From Oscillospiraceae bacterium (GTDB lineage Bacteria > Bacillota > Clostridia > Oscillospirales > JAKOTC01): a stretch of 47,712 nucleotides of DNA. The notes beneath the pieces are model-generated. The model was not told the DNA's origin. It worked only from the letters and a program-made list of their open reading frames with translations, and did no database searches. Positions 1-7,692 of this stretch are shown here, piece after piece. Made by a program: the position numbers and the translations under genes. The stretch spans positions 1 through 47,712 of the forward strand of contig DAOPZJ010000016.1 of NCBI GenBank assembly GCA_035353335.1. The letters run 5' to 3'. Each line of letters begins with the position of its first letter. Position 1 is the stretch's first letter.

Positions 1-1128
1 GGTGAATTGCTGTGCGGCGACCACATCGAAATTGTGGAACCCGATGACGGCAACTCCACAATCATCGTGCTTGCGGACGGACTCGGCAGTGGCGTCAAGG
101 CCAATATTCTGTCGACTCTGACTTCCAAAATCATCTCCACAATGCTTGCTGCCGGATTGAAACTGGAGGATGCCGTGGAGACCGTCGTAGCCACCCTGCC
201 CGTCTGCTCGACCCGGGGAATTGCCTATTCGACTTTCACCGTAATTCGCATCGTCAACAATCAAAAAGCCGAGATTATCCAATACGACAACCCCAAGGTG
301 GTTATGCTTCGTGACGGGAAAAACCGTGAGCTGCCGTTCAATGAGATCAGTATTGCGGATAAAAAGATCATTAAAACCGAGACGGACCTCTGCGAAAACG
401 ACGTGTTCCTCGCCTTTTCGGACGGTGTAGAACATGCGGGCGTGGGGCTGAGCTACAATTTCGGTTGGAGCCGAAACGACATCATCGACTATATGACCAC
501 CTTCTGGCATGTCGGTTTCACGGCCAAAACCCTCTCCACCATCTTGATTGATGAGACCAATAAACTGTACGAGGGACAGCCGGGCGACGACGCGACGGTC
601 TGTACCGTCCGTATCCGAAAACGCGAACCCGTCAACCTAATCATCGGACCGCCCGCCAACCGTGACGACTGCAAAAGGATGATGTCGCTGTTTTTTGCCA
701 AAGAGGGAAAGCATATCGTCTGCGGCGGCACGACTTCACTGCTCGCGGCGGATTATCTGCATAAGCAACTGCATCCGAGCTTGTCGTTCGACGATCCCGA
801 AATCCCGCCCGTTGCGCAGCTCGACGGCGCCGATCTGGTCACCGAAGGTGTTGTCACCATCAACCGCGTGCTTGAATACTCGAAAAACTATCTCGATGAC
901 AACAAGTCCTTCGAGCAGTGGTGCTATAAAAAAGACGGCGCTTCGATGATTGCCCGAATGCTGTTTGAAGATGCGACCGACATCAATTTCTTTGTCGGAA
1001 AAGCGGTCAATCCCGCCCATCAAAACTCCGATCTGCCGATCACTTTCACGATCAAGATGCAGCTTGTCAAAGAACTGGCCGATTGTTTAGAGAAAATGGG
1101 TAAGAAAATCAAGACGAGTTATTTTTAG
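1..1128 (+). CDS. SpoIIE-family (PPM/PP2C) serine phosphatase, 5' partial
   Basis: The frame is open from the window edge (Gly-Glu precede the first Leu codon at 7), so the N-terminus probably lies outside. Numbering from base 7, metal-binding PPM motifs are visible: ADGLGSG at residues 23-29, FSDG at 137-140 and GDDAT at 193-197. This is the normal order of a SpoIIE/RsbU phosphatase catalytic domain. About 165 residues follow (from about 208) that I do not recognise. Such enzymes remove phosphate from Ser/Thr of partner-switching regulators. The stop lies just upstream of a hydrogenase gene, so the two are co-transcribed. A PPM phosphatase beside a non-bifurcating [FeFe] hydrogenase is a known clostridial arrangement, usually interpreted as H2 or redox sensing. 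Family is secure; the signalling role is inferred. Confidence 0.88.
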   Translation, partial: GELLCGDHIEIVEPDDGNSTIIVLADGLGSGVKANILSTLTSKIISTMLAAGLKLEDAVETVVATLPVCSTRGIAYSTFTVIRIVNNQKAEIIQYDNPKVVMLRDGKNRELPFNEISIADKKIIKTETDLCENDVFLAFSDGVEHAGVGLSYNFGWSRNDIIDYMTTFWHVGFTAKTLSTILIDETNKLYEGQPGDDATVCTVRIRKREPVNLIIGPPANRDDCKRMMSLFFAKEGKHIVCGGTTSLLAADYLHKQLHPSLSFDDPEIPPVAQLDGADLVTEGVVTINRVLEYSKNYLDDNKSFEQWCYKKDGASMIARMLFEDATDINFFVGKAVNPAHQNSDLPITFTIKMQLVKELADCLEKMGKKIKTSYF

Positions 1129-1140
1129 GGGGTGAAATCC

Positions 1141-2568
1141 TTGCAGAAGTTTGACACCAAAGTTCAATATTTGAAGTACAGTGTGCTCAAAGAGGTCGCC
1201 CGGCATGCCTGGGACGACGATTTGCTTGAGCATATCACGACCATTCCCAAGGAAATTATCCCGGGGAAAACCCCCACCATGCGCTGCTGTGTTTATAAAG
1301 AACGCGCCATTCTCTCCGAACGCGTTCGGCTGGCTATGGGCGGCGATAAAAACAACGCCAACGTCATCGAGGTTATCGACATCGCCTGCGACGACTGCCC
1401 CGCCGGCGGCTATGTCGTCACCGACGCCTGCAGGGGCTGCCTTGCACACCGGTGTGAGGAGATCTGCCCCAAAAACGCCATCACCTATGACGAGCATCAA
1501 AAAGCCCGGATTGACAAGTCCAAATGCGTCAACTGCGGAAAATGCGCACAGGTCTGTCCCTATTTTGCCATCGTCAACCGCAAGCGTCCCTGTGAAAACT
1601 CCTGCAAACTGAAGGCCATCAGCGCCAATGACGACGGCAGCGCCAAAATTGACAACGGAAAATGCGTCTCCTGCGGGGCGTGTGTATACCAATGCCCGTT
1701 CGGTGCAATTTCCGATAAATCGTTCATTCTGAACGTAATTGATCTGATCAAAAAAAGTGATCACAATCGGAAATATAAGGTCTACGCCGTCGTTGCACCG
1801 AGTATCTCCAGTCAATTTGTCTATGCGAAACTGGGACAGGTGATTGCGGCAATTAAAAAACTCGGCTTTTTCCACGTCGTTGAAGCCGCTCTCGGCGCGG
1901 ATATGGTCGCTTTTTCCGAGGCGAGAGAATTAAATGAAAAGGGTTTTTTGACAAGCTCCTGCTGTCCCGCTTTCGTTGGTGTTATTCGTAGTCAATTCCC
2001 CGATCTTGCACAGCATATCTCTCATAACCTCTCACCCATGGCGACCATCGCCAAGTTCATCAAGGAAAAAGACCCGGCTTCGAAAATTGTATTCATCGGC
2101 CCCTGCACCGCCAAAAAGATGGAATTTCAGCAAAAGCAAATCCGTCCGTATGTGGACAGCGTGATCACTTTTGAAGAGCTTCAGGCGCTGTTCGACAGCC
2201 GCTATTTCGACATCACCTCGTTTGAGGAAGATGTATTGGACAACGCCTCCTATTTCGGACGCATCTTTGCACGCAGCGGCGGTCTTTCGGATGCGGTCGC
2301 ACAAGCATCGCTCGAACAGGGACTGGCGGAATTTGAGTTGAAACCTGTTTGCTGCGACGGCATCGAGGAATGCCGTATTGCGCTGCTCAAAGCCCAGAAA
2401 AACAAAACCGACGGTAATTTCATCGAGGGGATGGCCTGTGTCGGAGGCTGTATCAACGGCGCCGGCTGCCTGACCCACGGCGACAAAAACAGAGCCGATG
2501 TCGATAAATACGGCAAAGAGGCCATGGAAAAAACCATTGCCGCTGCCATTTCCGTTTTAAACATATAA
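1141..2568 (+). CDS. [FeFe]-hydrogenase, monomeric ferredoxin-domain type (possibly sensory)
   Basis: About 475 residues. The N-terminal third carries ferredoxin-like [4Fe-4S] motifs: C-x2-C-x4-C-x3-CP near residues 97-109, CVNCGKCAQVCP near 129-140 and CVSCGACVYQCP near 175-186. The hydrogenase domain follows with all H-cluster ligands: L1 SSCCPAF (Cys 274/275), L2 GPCTAKKME (Cys 322) and L3 EGMACVGGC (Cys 433 and 437). The first Cys of the L1 CC pair is the proton-shuttle residue in catalytic enzymes and is kept here. There is no PAS domain. I chose TTG at 1141 because a strong GGGGGTG site (1128-1134) sits 6 bases before it; the upstream GTG at 1132 lies inside that site. Whether it produces or consumes H2, or senses it with the adjacent phosphatase, cannot be told from sequence. 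Confidence 0.93.
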   Translation: MQKFDTKVQYLKYSVLKEVARHAWDDDLLEHITTIPKEIIPGKTPTMRCCVYKERAILSERVRLAMGGDKNNANVIEVIDIACDDCPAGGYVVTDACRGCLAHRCEEICPKNAITYDEHQKARIDKSKCVNCGKCAQVCPYFAIVNRKRPCENSCKLKAISANDDGSAKIDNGKCVSCGACVYQCPFGAISDKSFILNVIDLIKKSDHNRKYKVYAVVAPSISSQFVYAKLGQVIAAIKKLGFFHVVEAALGADMVAFSEARELNEKGFLTSSCCPAFVGVIRSQFPDLAQHISHNLSPMATIAKFIKEKDPASKIVFIGPCTAKKMEFQQKQIRPYVDSVITFEELQALFDSRYFDITSFEEDVLDNASYFGRIFARSGGLSDAVAQASLEQGLAEFELKPVCCDGIEECRIALLKAQKNKTDGNFIEGMACVGGCINGAGCLTHGDKNRADVDKYGKEAMEKTIAAAISVLNI

Positions 2569-2611
2569 GCCCAAGCGTCTTGTTTCCTCGCCGCCCAGTT
2601 ATTTACATAAT

Positions 2612-2642
2612 CAAATCCCCGCTTTTAAAAAGCGGGGATTTG
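2612..2642. terminator. Bidirectional Rho-independent terminator
   Basis: A perfect 12-bp stem (2612-2623 with 2631-2642) with a 7-base loop lies between two convergent genes, the hydrogenase and the phosphotransferase. A/T-rich flanks are present on both sides, so it can serve both strands. Confidence 0.9.
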
Positions 2643-2655
2643 AAAATTTATAGAA

Positions 2656-3537
2656 TCAAAAATGGTTTTGTCCGCTGAGAAGAATATCTGTTACTCTATT
2701 GCCATACTTGATATAGTCAAAATTTTGGTTATGCATTTCGTCTTTTATGCCTGCATGAAAAAACGACCATGTGACATTCTCCATCATGCGGACAACCTTT
2801 AAATCCTGCAGTATATGCCACATGTCCAAATCAAAATATCCGAAGTAACAGGTTAATATCAATTTTTCTTCTTCAAATGTTGTATTTACTAAACACGGAA
2901 TCTGAGCAAGATCACTGAAAGCATCGCTGTAACCGCAGGTTTCCCAGTCGATGATACAAATATTTTCCCCGTCAAACAACATGTTGTTTTGCCATATATC
3001 ATTATGACAAAAGACCTTGCCGTATTGGCTGTCATCCATTCTCGCCTGTTTGATTTTTTCGTATTTTGCAATGATTTTATGATAATCAAGCGGCAGCGGT
3101 ACGCTTGAATGGTAAATCAAATAAATATACCTGTCAATCAGATCAAAGATGCTGAAATGCCTGTCTACATGAACATGGGTGTGGATTTGTTTGATGGCAG
3201 ATACATATTTTTTGATAATCTCCGGATTGCGTGCTTCCTCTTTTGACAAACATCTCCCGTAAAAGAAGTCGGTGATCAGGTAATCATTTGCGTTTTCACA
3301 GTTATGTACAGCCGGGGCTACCAACATCCTGCTCGCCTGTTGGCATGCCTCGGCTTCTTTGACGGGGTCCGTGCCTAAATATGAGGACTGACTTCCGTTT
3401 ATTCGGACGAAATAAACCTTATCTTCACAACTGACTTTATAAGCTTTATTCACATTCCCGCCTGTCACCGGTTCAAAAGATACAGGTTTATTTTGAAACA
3501 ACTCGTCGTTTTTTAGGATATCCTCAATTGTTAACAT
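2656..3537 (-). CDS. Phosphotransferase of the choline kinase / aminoglycoside phosphotransferase fold
   Basis: 293 residues, the usual length for this fold. Residues 22-48 hold a nucleotide-loop-like stretch (PVTGGNVNKAYKV) and the strand VYFVRING. The catalytic loop reads HNDIWQNN (His178, Asp180, Asn184/185) and the Mg-binding motif IIDWE lies at 195-199 (Asp197). These are the Brenner and DxE-type motifs of APH and LicA/choline kinases. The IDWE form favours choline/ethanolamine or a small-alcohol substrate over aminoglycosides, but the substrate cannot be assigned. It is a single-gene unit converging on the hydrogenase, with no linked phosphocholine transferase. Base composition is more AT-rich than its neighbours, which hints at separate acquisition. 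Confidence 0.85.
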   Translation of the reverse strand: MLTIEDILKNDELFQNKPVSFEPVTGGNVNKAYKVSCEDKVYFVRINGSQSSYLGTDPVKEAEACQQASRMLVAPAVHNCENANDYLITDFFYGRCLSKEEARNPEIIKKYVSAIKQIHTHVHVDRHFSIFDLIDRYIYLIYHSSVPLPLDYHKIIAKYEKIKQARMDDSQYGKVFCHNDIWQNNMLFDGENICIIDWETCGYSDAFSDLAQIPCLVNTTFEEEKLILTCYFGYFDLDMWHILQDLKVVRMMENVTWSFFHAGIKDEMHNQNFDYIKYGNRVTDILLSGQNHF

Positions 3538-3611
3538 AAAATCTCCGTTTCATAAAAAGTAATGAGACGACTTGGAAGATTATATAACTTTACCGTCAAA
3601 TTGTAAATGAA

Positions 3612-3638
3612 AAAGGCAGAGATTTTACCTCTGCCTTT
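3612..3638 (-). terminator. Rho-independent terminator of the GGGtGRT operon
   Basis: A perfect 10-bp stem (3612-3621 with 3629-3638) with a 7-base loop. On the minus strand it is followed by a short T run. It lies just after the stop at 3657. Confidence 0.88.
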
Positions 3639-3656
3639 CGTTATTACTGCATTTTA

Positions 3657-4655
3657 TTACTTCAACGCTTCTTCGACTGCGACCGCGCAGGCCACCGTCG
3701 CGCCGACCATCGGGTTGTTGCCCATGCCGATCAGGCCCATCATCTCGACGTGCGCCGGAACCGAGGAAGAACCCGCGAACTGGGCGTCGCCGTGCATTCT
3801 GCCCATCGAGTCGGTCAGGCCGTAAGAAGCCGGGCCTGCGCCCATGTTGTCGGGGTGCAGAGTTCTGCCTGTGCCGCCGCCGGACGCGACCGAGAAGTAC
3901 TTCTTGCCGTTCTCGACGCACCACTTCTTGTATGTACCCGCGACGAGATGCTGGAAGCGGGTCGGGTTGGTGGAGTTGCCGGTGATGGAGACGTCGACAC
4001 CCTCCTGCCGCATGATGTCGACACCCTCGACCACATCGTCTGCGCCGAAGCAGCGAACCTTCGCTTTATCGCCGTCGGAAAACGGGATGACTTCGACGAT
4101 CTTGGCTTTGCCGGTTTCGTAGTTCATCTCGGTGCGGCAATAGGTAAAGCCGTTCACGCGGGAGATGATGTACGCAGCGTCTTTTCCGAGACCGTTCAAG
4201 ATAACCTTGAGCGGTTCTTTACGGACTTTATTCGCGGTTTTTGCTATGGCGATAGCACCTTCCGCTGCCGCAAACGATTCATGGCCCGCAAGGAAGCAGA
4301 AGCACTTGGTTTCTTCGCGCAGCAACATACCGCCCAGATTGCCGTGACCGATGCCGACGTCGCGCTGTTCGGCGACCGAACCGGGGATGCAGAACGCCTG
4401 CAGACCGATACCGATGGCTTCGGAAGCGTCCGCCGCTTTTTTGCAGTTTTTCTTCACGGCGATTGCGACGCCAAGCGTATAAGCCCAGACCGCGTTGTCA
4501 AATGCGATGGGCTGTGCGCCTTTGACGATTTTATCTACGTCAATGCCGTTGCTGGTGCAGAGGTCTCTCGCCTCTTCAAGGGTTTTGAATCCGTATTCTT
4601 TCAAGCAGGCCTCGATACCGGCCATTCTCCTTGCTTTTCCTTCAAATTCCGCCAT
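3657..4655 (-). CDS. GGGtGRT family protein
   Basis: 332 residues from the ATG at 4655, which is preceded by a textbook AAGGAGGTG (4662-4670). The reading frame stays open to 4739, but that would overlap the upstream gene and lacks such a site, so I rejected the longer start. The family signature ASGGGTGRTLHPDN lies in the last third, with other Gly-rich blocks (GIGHGNLGGML, MGNNPMVGATVACAVAV) and several cysteines (FCIP, KCFCF, WCVENGKK). The GGGtGRT family is conserved in anaerobic Firmicutes and has no established biochemical function that I know of. It follows an Fe-S scaffold-like gene by 13 bases, so a shared role in Fe-S or metal handling is plausible but inferred. Confidence 0.93.
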   Translation of the reverse strand: MAEFEGKARRMAGIEACLKEYGFKTLEEARDLCTSNGIDVDKIVKGAQPIAFDNAVWAYTLGVAIAVKKNCKKAADASEAIGIGLQAFCIPGSVAEQRDVGIGHGNLGGMLLREETKCFCFLAGHESFAAAEGAIAIAKTANKVRKEPLKVILNGLGKDAAYIISRVNGFTYCRTEMNYETGKAKIVEVIPFSDGDKAKVRCFGADDVVEGVDIMRQEGVDVSITGNSTNPTRFQHLVAGTYKKWCVENGKKYFSVASGGGTGRTLHPDNMGAGPASYGLTDSMGRMHGDAQFAGSSSVPAHVEMMGLIGMGNNPMVGATVACAVAVEEALK

Positions 4656-4668
4656 ATCAAGCACCTCC

Positions 4669-5361
4669 TTATTCTTGACGGGGGTCAATTTTTTTGACCG
4701 CCTCGTCATATCTTCCGTATTGTCCGACGTTGTCCTCATAGGCCTTTTTCGGATCGACGCCCTTGCGGATGGCTTCGAGCATCTTTCCGAGTTTCACAAA
4801 TTTATAGCCGATGATCTCGCTGTTTTTATCGAGTCCGATGGAGAGAACATAGCCCTCTGCCATCTCGAGATAACGCGGGCCTTTTTCGAGGGTTCCGAAC
4901 ATCGTGCCGATCTGGGAGCGCAAGCCTTTTCCGAGGTCTTCGAGTGAAGCGCCGATCGGAAGTCCGTTTTCGGAGAATGCGGTCTGGGTGCGGCCGTAAA
5001 CCAGCTGTTTAAAGATCTCTCGCATGGCGACGTTGATTGCGTCGCAGACCAGGTCGGTATTGAGCGCCTCCAGAATCGTCTTGCCCGGCAGAATCTCGGA
5101 CGCCATCGCTGCCGAATGGGTCATGCCCGAGCAGCCCAGCGTCTCGACGAGCGCCTCCTGAATGATGCCGTTTTTGACGTTCAGGGTCAGTTTGCAAGCG
5201 CCCTGCTGCGGTGCGCACCAGCCGATACCGTGCGAGAGGCCGCTGATATCCTTGATTTCATAGGCCCTTACCCATCGCCCCTCTTCGGGAATGGGCGCGG
5301 GGCCGTGATTGCAGCCCTTTTTCACATAGCTCATGCATTGTACTTCATGAGAACATTCCAT
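4669..5361 (-). CDS. NifU/IscU-like iron-sulfur scaffold family protein, partner of GGGtGRT
   Basis: 230 residues from the ATG at 5361, preceded by AAAGGATGG at a normal distance; the frame runs on to 5388 without better support. It resembles the U-type scaffold fold: LNVKNGIIQEALVETLGCSGMTHSAAMASEILPG (quoted only as its core GCSGMTHSAA) contains a Cys in the position of the first IscU ligand, after a strand-turn-strand start. The later part (ETLGC, then DLVCDAINVAMREIF) has one more Cys. The N-terminus is Cys-rich (MECSHEVQCMSYVKKGC). Annotated relatives are called Fe-S cluster assembly scaffold and sit directly upstream of GGGtGRT, as here. True scaffold activity is unproven. Confidence 0.85.
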   Translation of the reverse strand: MECSHEVQCMSYVKKGCNHGPAPIPEEGRWVRAYEIKDISGLSHGIGWCAPQQGACKLTLNVKNGIIQEALVETLGCSGMTHSAAMASEILPGKTILEALNTDLVCDAINVAMREIFKQLVYGRTQTAFSENGLPIGASLEDLGKGLRSQIGTMFGTLEKGPRYLEMAEGYVLSIGLDKNSEIIGYKFVKLGKMLEAIRKGVDPKKAYEDNVGQYGRYDEAVKKIDPRQE

Positions 5362-5569
5362 ATTGTTGCCATCCTTTCGATACATCAAAATTTCGGGCTT
5401 GAAAAAGAAGATCCCTAAATAATTAATTTCTATTTATGTACTATTTCAACAAAACCCGACAGCGACAACCGTTTGGAAAGCGGGTCGGCGCTTTTATGAT
5501 TTTACCATTTTTCCGCAGTATTTTCAAGCGCTCACAGGATTTTGAGAAGAAATATTACGGGTTCGTTTG

Positions 5570-5598
5570 TTGCAATTCGAACACGGGCCTGATACAAT
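5570..5598 (+). promoter_or_regulatory. Sigma-A-type promoter for the glycosidase-like gene
   Basis: TTGCAA at 5570-5575, a 17-base spacer and TACAAT at 5593-5598. This is the only strong promoter in the 290-bp gap between the divergent genes at 5361 and 5652. The 5' leader is about 45 bases, with GGGAG at 5634-5638. Confidence 0.8.
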
Positions 5599-5651
5599 CT
5601 TGATATAAAAACCTGTTATGGATTTTGTTCTAAGGGAGACAAGTTATCTTT

Positions 5652-7631
5652 ATGAATTTATTGACCATTCGCCTTTGGGATCAACATCTGCATGAAGATG
5701 TGTTATGTGAGCTTTTACAACTTTTAAAAAACAACCGCCCTGCCTGCGACGAGGTATGGCTGACCACCGAAATGGGCTTCCCGCCGAGAGAAGTGCATTC
5801 CGTTGATGCCGTTAAAATGGGAGAAGCGGCGGAGAAATTCCGGCAGCTCGGCATCATCGCGAGTTTACAGATTTCCAACACCATCGGACATGGGGATTAT
5901 CTGAGACATCTGGATTTCTGCGGCATGAAGTGGCGGAAGATGGTGGGGCCTGACGGTACAGTCGCCGCTTATTCGAGCTGCCCGCGGGACCCCAAATTTT
6001 TACGCTATATTTACGATACCACAAAAGAGTACAGCCGCTGGAAGCCCGACACGGTTTGGGTGGATGATGATCTGCGCATGGCCAATCACAAGCCGGTGGA
6101 TAACGGCTGCTTCTGCGATTCCTGCCTCGAAGAGTTTTCACAATTGACCGGCAGGAAGTGGACGCGGACGGAACTGGCTGAGAAAATCAATGACCCCGAA
6201 GACTGGACCTGGCGCAGGCGCTGGGCCGTATTCGGCAGCAGCAGTTTGGATAAAGTGATGGAAGCGGTGGTCAAGGCGACTTTATCCGTCTCGCCCGACT
6301 CTCGGTTCGGCTTGCAGCACGCAAGTTGGGACTGGGCGGCATATGGCGGAAAGTATTATCAGACGTTGGCCGATGTGGTGATGAAGCTGACCGGCAAAAA
6401 GCTGAAATACCGCCCGGGCGCGGGATATTATAACGACAGCAATCCCATGCAGATGATCGGAAAAGGCATGATCGTCAATCTCTGCACGATGCTGACCCGC
6501 GGCCTTTCCGACGACATCCGCCCCGAGATCGAGAGTTTTCCGCATACCGCGTTGAATAAGACCGCTCACGGGCTTGCGATTGAGACCTCACTCTATTTGG
6601 CGCAGGGCAGCGACGCGATGACTTATGCGATCATGGTGGTTCCGAACGAGCGCCCCGGTTATTTTCACGAGACCCTGCAAACGCTCGGCAAATGGCGCCT
6701 CTTCTGGCTGAGATATCTCGAACACAATACAGACACCAAGCCCGCCGGTCTCGGCTTATGTTTCACGCCAGACCACGCGCTACGGCCCCTTACCGATAAA
6801 GATAAAAAATTCGCGTGGTCCCGTCTTTTACAACTCAGCGCCTACGGTCTGACCGCTTTCGGGCTTCCGATTTCCTATTATAAAGGGCAGCCGGGGATGC
6901 TGCTCCATCCCGATATGGCAAGAAGCCTGACAGAAAAAGAACTCACCGCTCTCTTTGCCGGAGGTGTACTGACCGATGGTTCGTCGATTGAGATATTAAA
7001 CGAACGTGGTTTACAGCATCTGACGGGTGTGAAAACGGAATCGGCTCCGATTGTCAACGGCGCGGAAAAACTGACCGATCATCCCCTGAACGGACCCTAT
7101 GCGGGCCGCCAATGGATTCAATATCTGATCTCCGGTCTGACCGGAATGCACACTCTCTTCTGCGAAAATCCGGATACCGGGATCATCGGAAACTATATTA
7201 TCAACGACGGAAGCGAAAACGGTATTGCAAGTTTGATTACAACCACGCCGCAGGGCGGACGGCTTGCGGTCTTCGGTTATAACCTCTGGGAATCTACCGT
7301 GAACACCGCCCGTCATCACCAGATCCTTGCGACTGCCGACTGGGTATGCGGTGAAAAGCTGCCCGTCCGGGTTGAACCCACCGCGCGGATCAATGTGATC
7401 CCGCGCACCGACAGCGAGGGTAAGTTGGTCAGCGTCTTCATTTTGAACAACAGCATTGATTACACGCCGGAACTGACCGTTCGGTTGAGAAATCCGCGCG
7501 GAAACAAAGCCGTTTGGGTGCGTCCTGACAAAGCGGATGTTACTCTAAATATTGAAAGATGTGAAGGCGAATTACTTGTCGGCATTCCTCCCGTCGAGGC
7601 ATGGAATGTTGGATTTATTGAGATTCATTGA
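5652..7631 (+). CDS. Putative glycoside hydrolase-like TIM-barrel protein (family not assigned)
   Basis: 659 residues with no signal peptide. The first 330 residues look like a clan-A type barrel: early strands TIRLWDQH and CDEVWLTTEMG, then PDTVWVDDDLRM (an acidic strand end), FCDSCLEEF and a late FPHTALNKT. FCDSCLEEF is similar to the Cys-containing sequences found in beta-galactosidase-like barrels. The C-terminal part has a glutamine-amidotransferase-like stretch (LFAGGVLTDGSS) and a final beta-sandwich-like segment, as in GH42-type enzymes. I cannot identify the catalytic acids with confidence. It stands alone, with its own promoter and a weak hairpin after it, and no transporter is linked. 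A cytoplasmic glycosidase is the best guess. Confidence 0.55.
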   Translation: MNLLTIRLWDQHLHEDVLCELLQLLKNNRPACDEVWLTTEMGFPPREVHSVDAVKMGEAAEKFRQLGIIASLQISNTIGHGDYLRHLDFCGMKWRKMVGPDGTVAAYSSCPRDPKFLRYIYDTTKEYSRWKPDTVWVDDDLRMANHKPVDNGCFCDSCLEEFSQLTGRKWTRTELAEKINDPEDWTWRRRWAVFGSSSLDKVMEAVVKATLSVSPDSRFGLQHASWDWAAYGGKYYQTLADVVMKLTGKKLKYRPGAGYYNDSNPMQMIGKGMIVNLCTMLTRGLSDDIRPEIESFPHTALNKTAHGLAIETSLYLAQGSDAMTYAIMVVPNERPGYFHETLQTLGKWRLFWLRYLEHNTDTKPAGLGLCFTPDHALRPLTDKDKKFAWSRLLQLSAYGLTAFGLPISYYKGQPGMLLHPDMARSLTEKELTALFAGGVLTDGSSIEILNERGLQHLTGVKTESAPIVNGAEKLTDHPLNGPYAGRQWIQYLISGLTGMHTLFCENPDTGIIGNYIINDGSENGIASLITTTPQGGRLAVFGYNLWESTVNTARHHQILATADWVCGEKLPVRVEPTARINVIPRTDSEGKLVSVFILNNSIDYTPELTVRLRNPRGNKAVWVRPDKADVTLNIERCEGELLVGIPPVEAWNVGFIEIH

Positions 7632-7646
7632 GGCAAGCGATAATAC

Positions 7647-7675
7647 AAAAAGGCACCGGATAATCGGTTCTTTTT
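7647..7675. terminator. Possible bidirectional terminator hairpin
   Basis: An imperfect stem (7647-7658 with 7665-7675, one bulged C and one G-U pair), with A5 before and T5 after it. It lies between convergent genes ending at 7631 and 7693. Confidence 0.5.
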
Positions 7676-7692
7676 AGTACATTATTTTAATC

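Noticed and set aside
3750..4697. Long plus-strand open frame (315 codons) opposite the GGGtGRT gene
   Set aside because: It is a shadow of the well-supported minus-strand gene: no ribosome site, no recognisable family, and composition that mirrors the antisense codons.
4656..4739. Longer N-terminus of the GGGtGRT protein
   Set aside because: It overlaps the upstream gene by 71 bases, and the AAGGAGGTG site points to the ATG at 4655.
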